A DNA stretch of 41,582 nt from Aureococcus anophagefferens (Eukaryota; Sar; Pelagophyceae; Pelagomonadales; Pelagomonadaceae), in the NCBI RefSeq assembly GCF_000186865.1, contig NW_008705570.1, positions 213,380-254,961 of the forward strand, in the 5' to 3' direction. The notes below the pieces were generated by a model. It saw only the letters and a program-made list of their open reading frames with translations. It had not been told where the DNA came from and did not search any database. Every line of letters begins with the position of its first letter. Position 1 is the stretch's first letter. Both the position numbers and the translations under genes were made by a program. This document shows, one piece after another, positions 35,208 to 41,582 of the stretch.

Positions 35208-35508
35208 GGCGCTCGCGTGGTTCGAACGCGGCACTCCTCGCGCCGCCGCGCCTCGTTTCGAAAACCGCCGCGAGATGCGCTCACGGGCAGCCCATCGCGA
35301 CTAGAGCACTCCGGGGTGCCCGTCGCGACGGAGAATCGTTTACGAATGAAGAAGCCGGTGGAGTTTGGGGTGCCCTCGAACGTCCAAGAGTATTAAACCA
35401 CGGACCGGCGGGGGAATTCAGCGCCGCCGTCCCGGGGCCAAAGACGGGGCCAACACTCGGTCGAGGCGTCGAGAACATACAGAGACAGGGGCGCGCGCGC
35501 CGCGCCCC
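35208..35508. other. Intergenic region (301 bp)
   Basis: The upstream region of AMT1 and the downstream region of the ULK4-like gene, both minus strand. It holds one GGCAGCCC site within a 17-bp block also found at 3315-3331. I see no gene. Confidence 0.6.
35286..35293 (+). promoter_or_regulatory. GGCAGCCC motif
   Basis: Lies 79 bp upstream of the AMT1 start, antisense to it. The longer block gggcagcccatcgcgac is identical to that upstream of the FkbM gene. Confidence 0.4.
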
Positions 35509-38500
35509 TCAGCGGCGGCGCTTGAGGACCTTGAGGAGCTGGGCCGCGAGGGCGACGAGGGGCGACCCCGCGGGCGCGGTCGCCGCGCAGTCCGCGAGCG
35601 CGGCCGCGAGCGCGTCGTCGGCCTCGAGCGCGGCCGCCGCGCGCGCGGGCCACGTCGTCTCGATGAGGAGGCGCAGCAGGATCTCGCCCTCGACGGCGCG
35701 GTCGTCGCCGCGGCCGCCGCAGAGGCCCAGCACCTCCGCCGCGGCCGCGGGCAGCTGCCCCGCCAGCAACGCCGCGGCCGCCGCGTCGCCGCGCGCGAGG
35801 AGGCTCGGCAGCGTGTGGCGCACGAGGTTCGCCGCCGCCAGCCGCAGGTCCCGCGAGTCCGCGGCGGCGACGAGGCCCAGCACGTTGGGCAGGAGGCCGT
35901 TGGGCCGCGCGCAGCACGTCTCCGCGTACGGCGACAGCAGCGCGCCGTCGCGGCTCAGGAGCGCGTCGAGGAGGTGGGGCAGCGCCCGGGAGAGCGCGAA
36001 GAAGGTCGGCCGGTCCCCGTCCAATGTCAGGCGGCGGCCGCCGGCCCGTTCGAGCTTCCGGTCCGCCGCGCAGCACGCGCCGACGGCGCGGAGCACGTGG
36101 CCCAAGTCCAGCAGCAGCCCGTTGCTCACGACGGCGCTCCGCAGGAGCGGGCTCGCGACGGCGGCGGACACCAACGGCAACGACGCGGCGGCCCCGAGCG
36201 TGTCGAGGGACGCCCACGCGTGGCCCTCGGGGAAGACCTGGGCGGGACGAGGGTGCGAAAGGCTCCTCTCTCGGCCGTGTTCCACTCGTTTCGGCTGATT
36301 TTTGGACGAGCGACCATGTCTCGGAACGGTCTCGAAGCGCCGATGCTTGTTCCGGAACGCGCGCGCGCGGAACGCTCGCGTTGAAGCGACGTTGCATCAC
36401 CCGTTCGCGGCCCCCGGGGAAGACCGTCGCGTCCTTGGCGCAGCGCTCGACCAACTCCGGCGGCCGCGGCGCGCCGTCCATGAAGAGGCTCCGCGCGAGC
36501 TGGGCCGCGACGGCCTTGGCCGCGTCCTTGAGGAAGCTCAGCAGCGCGAAGACGCAGGACCCCAGGTAGCGGTCGTTCTTGAGGTCGTGGACCTGTGTGG
36601 AAACCAACCAGTGAGCTGGGACGTCGGGGCCAAACTTGAGAATTCTCTAGCTCGATCAAATCGAAGTCGATTCGGCTGATTTTTGGACGGATCGATCGCT
36701 CTCGTCGAGTTCTCGAGGCCCGGCAGAAAGCTTTGCGTCGAAACTGTCGCATACGCGCACATTGAAGTCGGGTTGAATATTTGAATTCCACACAGTCGTG
36801 GACGTCGCGCGTCGCCAGGCGCTCGAGCGCGGCGACGAGGCCCGCGGAGCTCGTGTCGCCGCGCTTCGCGCCCGCCGCCGGCGCGGCGACGACGGCGCCC
36901 AGGGTCCGGAGCCGCGCGCGGCCGATCTGCAACAGGGCGACGGCGGCCTTGGCGCGGACCGCGGCCGCGAGGCACCGGCCGCCGGACGTCGCTTTCACTA
37001 GCGCGCCCGCGAGGCGCGCGTGGTTCAGCAGCACGTCCTTGGCGTGGCGCAGGTCCCCGGACCGCCGCTCCGCGGCGCCCCGGTCCACGAGGGCGACGTT
37101 GAGCACGTTGAGCACGACGAGGTGCCACCGCGCGTCCGCGTCGCCCGACGCGACCGCGGCCGCGACGCCCGCGGCGAGCGCGCGCGGCCCGCCTAAATGG
37201 TCCAGCGCCGCGCAGAGCGCGCGCACGCAGGCCTCGGCGTCGAACTCGACGCTCAGGTTCGCGTCGTCGGACACGGAGAAGCGCAGCATGTCCCGGAGCG
37301 CGTGGCTCAGCGCGCCCGCCGCGGCCCGCGGGAGCGCGTGCGCGTCGCCGCGCGGGTCCGCGTCGCCCGAGAAGGCGGGCCGCGCGCGCTTCGCGAGCGT
37401 CGCCACGAGGTCCAGGGAGATGAAGCTCCGCGCGTAGGACGGCGACGCCTGCGCGAAAATGTTCTCGAGCGTCTTGCACGCGTAGAGCGACAGCACGGCG
37501 TCGCCCTCGCCGCCGACGAAGTCCAGCACGCTCAGCGTCAGGTTCGGCGTCACGCGCCAGCGGTCCGACTCGTCGTTGGGGTCCGACTCGCCGTCCGCCG
37601 CCGGCTCGTCGTCCTGCGTCGCGATGTAGAACAGCAGCTCGCCGAGCGCCTGGGCGGGACACGAGTGATCGCTTCGACGTGAGTCTTCCGCGCGCGCGCG
37701 TTCCGGAAAAAGCATGCACGCTTCGAGACCGTTCCGAGCGATGATCGCTCGTCCAAACATCAGCCAACACGAGTGGGAAACGGGCGCCCTTTTCCCGCCC
37801 CGGCGAGCGCCGCGAGCGCCAACCGCCGCTGCTCGATGTCCGTGGCCTCGTCGCGGAGGAGATTTGCGAGCGTCGGCACGAGGCACTGGTCGTCGGCGCC
37901 GTCGGGGACGACGTAGGTCGCGTGGCGGATCAGTAAGCCCAGCAGCACGAGGAGGTCGTAGCGGACGGCCGCGCCGCGCTTCGCGCGGAGCAGCGTGAGC
38001 AGCAGCGTCACGAAGGACGAGTTCACGATGACGTTGGCGACCTGGGCGACCTCGCAGCGCGCCTGGAGGTAGGCGAGCACGTTGCGGAGGTGGCCGTCGT
38101 CGCCGTCGCCCGCGAGGGCCTTGTAGCATAAAACCAGGTGCTTCTCGAGCGCGTCGTGCGGGAGCCCCGCGAGCTCGCCGCCGCTCCGCGGCGCGAAGGG
38201 GAGCGCGGACGCGTCGCAGGGCTCGGTGCGCAGCGCGCCGGGCCCCAGGATGGGCTTGACCTGCGTGTCGCTGCTCGAGAAGAGCAGGTCGAGCACGGGC
38301 AGCGGCGCCTCGGCCTCGATGCCGACGCCGTCGTCCCACCAGTGGCGGCCGCCCCGGTCCGGCGGGCTCCGCGGCTTGGCCGGCAGCTGCGCGGCCGAAA
38401 CGCCCGTGAGCGACTCGCTGAGGTCCATGTCCGCGTCCGGGTCGACGTTGCGCGCGCCCGCGGCGGACGCGCGGACGTGCCGCTCGTAGTGCTTCGAGAG

Positions 38501-39753
38501 CCGCAGCGGGTTCGGCTCCCGGCTCTGGTCCCGGGCCGCGTCGGCGGGGAGCGTCGCCGTGAGCTGGTCCCGGCCCCGCTTCTCGGGGCCCCGGGGCTTC
38601 TCCGGCTCGGGCGCGGTCCGCGCGCCGCCGCGGCCGCGGCTCGCGTCGAAGAGGGGCTGGGGCGGCAGGGGCCGCTGGGGCCTCGGGGGCAGCACGGCGG
38701 CCCAGAAGGTCTCGCCGCCGTGGAGCGTCGCCCAGGTCGGCCGGCGCCGGGGCTCCTTCTGCAAAAGCTCGCGGACGGCGGCCGCGAAGCCCTCCGCGGA
38801 CAGGGGCTCCGGCGGCGGCCGCGACGGCCCGCCGAGGGACGCGTCGCCGTCCAATTTGAAGTGGCGCGCGTCCAAATCCGGGTCGTCGGTCGTGATCTGG
38901 TGCATGAGCTCGTTCAGCGACGTCGACGCGAACGGCGGCCGCCCGGACGCGAGCTCGTACAAGACGCAGCCCAGGCTCCAGAAGTCGGACCCGAAGTTGT
39001 GGACGCCGTCCTTGACGAAGAGCTCCGGCGCCATGTAGTAGGGCGTGCCCCGGTTCTTCGGCGCGCGGCACCGGTTGCCCGGCGTCGGGATGCGCCGCGC
39101 GAGGCCGAAGCCCGCGAGCTTCAGCACGCCGTGGTCGTCGATGAGCACGTTCGACGGCTTCAGGTCGCAGTAGAGCAACCCGTTGTGGTGGAGGTACTGG
39201 AGCCCGCTCAGCAGGTCGCCGCCGAAGAGCGTCACCGCGGGGATCGGCAGCTGCTTGTCGACCTTGAGCAGCGACTTGAGGTCCCCGCCGGAGCAGTACT
39301 CGAGGATGAGCCAGAGGTTGTTCCGCGTCTCGTACCTAGAGCGGGTGGCTTCCGGAAGCGCTCCGCGCGGTTTTCTGCGCACCAGTCGTAGAACTTGAGC
39401 GTGTGCGGGTGCGAGAGCGCGTGCATCATCTGGACCTCGTTGACGACCTTGTCCATCTGGCCCTTCTCGATGCGCTTGATGGCGACGTAGTTCACCGTCT
39501 TCTTCTGGCGGCCCTTGAAGACCTGGGACTGGCGCCCGGCGCCGATCTCGTTGAAGATGTGGTACTTGTCCTACGCGCGGCGCGGCGTTGCGAGCGGAGA
39601 GAGCGCGGGTCGGGACGCTGGGCGCGCGCCATCGGTTATGGGTCGGCGGCGGGCACCGGCGACGCGGCGACGAGGCGGCGCGCTGCGCGGAGGCGGCCGG
39701 TCTCACCGCGGCGCTGCGAGGCTGCCCGAGACGGGCAGCATCGTAAAATTCAT
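35509..39753 (-). CDS. ULK4: ULK4-like (Fused/RUNKEL family) pseudokinase with ARM-like repeats
   Basis: Exons: 39570-39383, 39335-37811, 37649-36804, 36592-36425 and 36237-35509, all phase-consistent (1151 aa). A tiny first exon at 39753-39733 (MNFTMLP) is proposed because an in-frame TAG precedes 39570. Kinase part: IFNEIGAGRQSQVFKG, YVAIKRI, RNNLWLILEYCSGGDLKSLL, LLYCDLKPSNVLI, LKLAGFGLARR, FWSLGCVLYELASGRPPF. HRD reads YCD and DFG reads GFG, so the Mg-binding Asp is absent, as in ULK4 pseudokinases. The C-terminal ~600 residues are HEAT/ARM-like, with LVPTLANLL...ALGELLFYIATQDDEP closely resembling ULK4. ULK4 acts in motile cilia and microtubules. Three introners interrupt it. Confidence 0.88.
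36238..36424 (-). mobile_element. Introner element C (intron, 187 nt)
   Basis: Duplication GTCTTCCC at 36424-36417 and 36237-36230. Gene-sense ends are CGGGGGC and GTCCCGCCCAG. The core has gatgcaacgtcgcttcaacg and cgtccaaaaatcagccga, in the same orientation as A and B. Splicing joins AKDAT to VFPEGHAW. Confidence 0.92.
36593..36803 (-). mobile_element. Introner element E, different terminal repeats (211 nt)
   Basis: Exact duplication GTCCACGA at 36803-36796 and 36592-36585. Perfect 10-bp terminal inverted repeats CTGTGTGGAA / TTCCACACAG, unlike the CGGGGC type. The interior still contains cgtccaaaaatcagccga. Splicing joins LATRD to VHDLKNDRYLG. Confidence 0.92.
37650..37810 (+). mobile_element. 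Introner element D, inverted orientation, GC-AG (161 nt)
   Basis: Duplication GCGCTCGC / GCGCTCGG (7 of 8). The core reads in the A/B/C direction on the plus strand although the host gene is on the minus strand, so the insertion is inverted. The donor is GC and the acceptor is CGCCCAG. Splicing joins RRLALA to ALGELLFYIATQ, and the join rebuilds a conserved ULK4 motif. Confidence 0.9.
39336..39382 (-). other. Short intron (47 nt) in the ULK4-like gene
   Basis: Donor GTGCGC and acceptor CTCTAG. It splits the Trp codon of FYDW|YETRNN. Ordinary short-intron class. Confidence 0.85.
39571..39732 (-). other. Inferred first intron of the ULK4-like gene (~162 nt)
   Basis: The acceptor CGCGTAG before 39570 is required by an in-frame stop. 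The donor GTCTCG at 39732 keeps phase; a stronger-looking donor GTGAGA at 39706 does not. A perfect 8-bp hairpin (gctgcccg/cgggcagc, 39721-39739) lies at the boundary. No target-site duplication was noticed. Confidence 0.35.
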
Positions 39754-39864
39754 TCAAAGCGCTTTTGAATTACATATTCAACTACGATTGCTTTTAATTA
39801 CTCCATGATGGCGCTCTCCGCTGCCGGGCTGCTCTGACACGAGTGCGCTGCTGGCAAAAAAACC

Positions 39865-40672
39865 ATGTCCGCCCTCACGGCCAAGTCGAGCTCGGGGTTG
39901 CTCCTCAGCGCCAGCGCCGGCCGCCTCCTCGAGGCCATGTCCTCCGACTTCGTGGGCTTCACCATCGTGAGCAAGGTGCGGCGCGGGGACCTCGAGGGCG
40001 TGCGCTCCTGGCTCCACCACCGCGGCGACGTGAACTTCGTCGTCCACCCGCGGACGAAGTTCACGCTCCTCATGTTCGCCGTCCACGCGTCCGCGCGGCT
40101 GCCGGGAGCCGCGGACGTCGCGGCGCTGCTCCTGGCGTCGGGCGCGGACCCCAACGCGACGACGCACGAGCTCGAAGCGACGCGACGCCTTCTTCGAGAC
40201 GGGTCGGTCCGCCTTGCACTACGCGGCGCTCGATCGCAACGTCCGCGCCGTCGACCTCTTGCTCGCCTACGGCGCCGCGGTCGACCGGACGACGTTCCAA
40301 AAGGGCTGGACGCCCCTCGCCGCCGTCTGCGCGTCGCGGCCCGGCCGCCAGCTCCTGTGGGCCGACGACGACGACGACGCGCGCGCCGCGGACGTCGCGG
40401 AGCGGCTCTTCGAGGCCGGCGCGACGTCCTCGCCCGACGCGCGCGGGTCGAGCCCGCTCCACCGCGCCGTGCTCCGCGGCAATTTCGCGCTCGTGAAGCG
40501 GCTCGTGTGCAACCTCGACGTCCGCGAGCTCGACGCGCTCGACGCGGACGGGTGCACCGCGCTCATGCTGGCGCTCCCGGACGACGTCCGGACGTCGCGG
40601 CTGCTGCGCGCCGCGGGCGCGGCCGAGCACGTCGTCGCCCCCGAGCGGCGGCCGAAGCCGCGGCTCTGGTAA
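39865..40672 (+). CDS. Ankyrin-repeat protein with an apparent frameshift
   Basis: ATG 39865 (ACCATGTCC) opens MSALTAKSSSGLLLSASAGRLL and the first ankyrin units (LRRGDLEGV-type VRRGDLEGVRSWLHH, DVAALLLASGADPNATTHE). The frame then fails near 40170-40195. The +1-shifted frame continues with DAFFETGRSALHYAALDRNV, GWTPLAAVCAS, GSSPLHRAVLRGNFALVKRL and DGCTALMLAL, to a TAA at 40670-40672. The span has one base too many (808 nt). No splice sites fit without deleting the conserved GADPN turn, so this is either an assembly indel or a real lesion. Otherwise it is a ~268-residue ankyrin scaffold. It diverges from the ULK4-like gene across 111 bp. Confidence 0.7.
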
Positions 40673-40799
40673 AACAGGTCCTTAGAGGCGGCGCGGACGG
40701 CCGGGCCCTCGAAGGCCGGGCTCGTCGCCGCGGTTTCACATCGCGGCGTCGCCGCGGTATCACATCACAGCCCCAAGGACCTCGGGTCGACGGACGAGG

Positions 40800-41582
40800 T
40801 CAGGGGTTCGGCGGCGGCGGCGGCGCCGCCGGCGCCGCGGGGCGCTGCTGCATCATCTGCGCCATGCACTGCGCCATCATCTGCATCATGGGCTGGTTCG
40901 CGTTGCTCGCCATGTAGGACGCCATGGCCTGCTGCATCTGCGCCGCCGTCATCGCGGGCTTCGGCGCGGCCGGCGCGGCCGCGGCCGCGGGCGCCGCCGG
41001 GGCCGCGGGCGCCGCCGGGGCCGCCGTCGCGGCGGGCGCGGCGGGCGCCGCCGGGGCCGCCGGCGCGGCGGGCGCCGCCGGGGCCGCCGGCGCGGCGGGC
41101 GCGGCGGGCGCCGCCGGGGCCGCCGGCGCGGCGGGCGCGGCGGGCGCGGCCGCGGGCGCGGGCCACGCGCCGCCTTTCGGCGCGAAGCGCTGCATCTGGG
41201 AGAAGGGGAACTGGCTGCCGTAGGCCGCCGCGGGCGCCGCCGCGTAGGACGCCGGCGGCGGCTGCGCGAGGAGCTTCTGCCGCGCGAGGAGCTGCTGCTG
41301 CTGGAGGAACGCGCGCTGCTGCGGCGTGAGCGACGGCGCGGCCGGCGGCGGCGCGGCCGCGGCCGCGGCGGCGGCCTGCTGCTGCTGCGCGGCCTGCGCC
41401 GCCTGGCCCAGGAGGGCCTGCTGCTTGGGCGTGAGCTGGGACCCGCTCGCGGCGGCGGGCGCGGCGGCCGCGCCGCTTTGCTGCTGCTTCTGGCGCTGGA
41501 GGGCCATGTTCCAGGAGTAGTTGGCCAGATAGGGCATGCACTGGAGGAGCATCTGCTGCTGGCGCTGCTTCGAGGCGGCCTG
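40800..41582 (-). CDS. Gln/Ala/Pro-rich protein, 5' partial
   Basis: The frame is open from the window's right edge (QAASKQRQQQMLLQCMPYLANYSWNMALQRQKQQQ) to a TGA at 40802-40800. It contains two poly-Gln/Ala helices with LTPKQQALLGQAA and LTPQQRAFLQQQQLLARQ (a repeated LTPxQQ motif), a ~65-residue PAA repeat, and a C-terminal Met/Gln helix (MTAAQMQQAMASYMASN...MMQMMAQCMAQMMQQ). No catalytic domain is visible. Composition resembles transcriptional co-activator or RNA-granule low-complexity regions; the family cannot be assigned from this part. Confidence 0.6.
   Translation of the reverse strand, partial: QAASKQRQQQMLLQCMPYLANYSWNMALQRQKQQQSGAAAAPAAASGSQLTPKQQALLGQAAQAAQQQQAAAAAAAAPPPAAPSLTPQQRAFLQQQQLLARQKLLAQPPPASYAAAPAAAYGSQFPFSQMQRFAPKGGAWPAPAAAPAAPAAPAAPAAPAAPAAPAAPAAPAAPAAPAAPAAPAATAAPAAPAAPAAPAAAAAPAAPKPAMTAAQMQQAMASYMASNANQPMMQMMAQCMAQMMQQRPAAPAAPPPPPNP
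40965..41160. repeat. GCC-rich minisatellite (PAA repeat)
   Basis: 9-bp-based units ggcgccgcc/ggggccgcg encode about twenty Pro-Ala-Ala triplets in the Gln/Ala/Pro-rich gene. Confidence 0.85.

Noticed and set aside
36781..37001. Small plus-strand gene beside introner E
   Set aside because: It is antisense to ULK4 coding sequence that is supported by splicing phase and homology.
40100..40190. GT-AG intron to explain the ankyrin frameshift
   Set aside because: The only available GT...AG pair would delete the conserved SGADPN turn of an ankyrin repeat.
1..41582. High-GC bacterial contig (for example an actinobacterium)
   Set aside because: Spliceosomal introns confirmed by protein motifs, RPB11, ULK4 and ShKT-P4H genes, and no operon-like layout or ribosome-binding sites.
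1..41582. tRNA, rRNA or snRNA genes
   Set aside because: I looked in the intergenic gaps for cloverleaf and box patterns and saw none that I could support.

Overview
The window is nuclear DNA of a very GC-rich eukaryotic alga, most likely a pelagophyte stramenopile close to Aureococcus. The evidence is the eukaryotic gene content (RPB11, a ULK4-type kinase, a MAPK-like kinase, AMT1, a ShKT-prolyl 4-hydroxylase), spliceosomal introns, genes packed on both strands with 8-450 bp between them, heavy Ala/Pro/Asp low-complexity tracts, and transposon-like introns (introner elements) of the kind described from Micromonas and Aureococcus. The species is an inference.

Layout. 1-8.1 kb: APH/choline-kinase-like gene (5' cut), FkbM methyltransferase, ankyrin gene, three-exon secreted Cys-rich gene, and a membrane protein joining Mpo1-like, 2OG-like and PEMT-like segments that is split by an introner. 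8.1-18.2 kb, all minus strand: Ala-rich coiled-coil protein, a GT23-like plus SGNH-hydrolase fusion, and a large coiled-coil gene. 18.2-21.3 kb: sulfotransferase-like and exostosin-like genes on the plus strand, bracketed by a 36-bp repeat. 21.2-25.3 kb: secreted Cys-repeat protein, amphi-Trp protein, ShKT-P4H, and a lipocalin-like anchored protein with an introner. 25.3-35.2 kb: MAPK-like kinase with an introner, STIL-like candidate, RPB11, arylsulfotransferase, BART-like protein, ammonium transporter. 35.5-39.8 kb: ULK4-like pseudokinase with three introners. 39.8 kb to the end: ankyrin gene with a frameshift, then a Gln/Ala/Pro-rich gene cut by the window edge.

Two themes stand out. The first is secretory and extracellular-matrix chemistry: two sulfotransferase types, exostosin-like and fucosyltransferase-like enzymes, an SGNH hydrolase, a P4H, an FkbM methyltransferase and Cys-rich secreted proteins. 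The second is possible cilium/centriole proteins (ULK4, STIL-like, BART-like).

The strongest unusual signal is the intron set. Six introns sit exactly between 8-bp target-site duplications (two of the duplications have one mismatch). The first duplication supplies the GT or GC donor. In five of them the end of the element supplies the AG acceptor; the sixth has the duplication but no convincing terminal inverted repeat. One element lies in the opposite orientation, yet its gene-sense ends match the others. A second signal is the octamer GGCAGCCC: eight copies lie in upstream intergenic DNA, and I saw only one in coding sequence.
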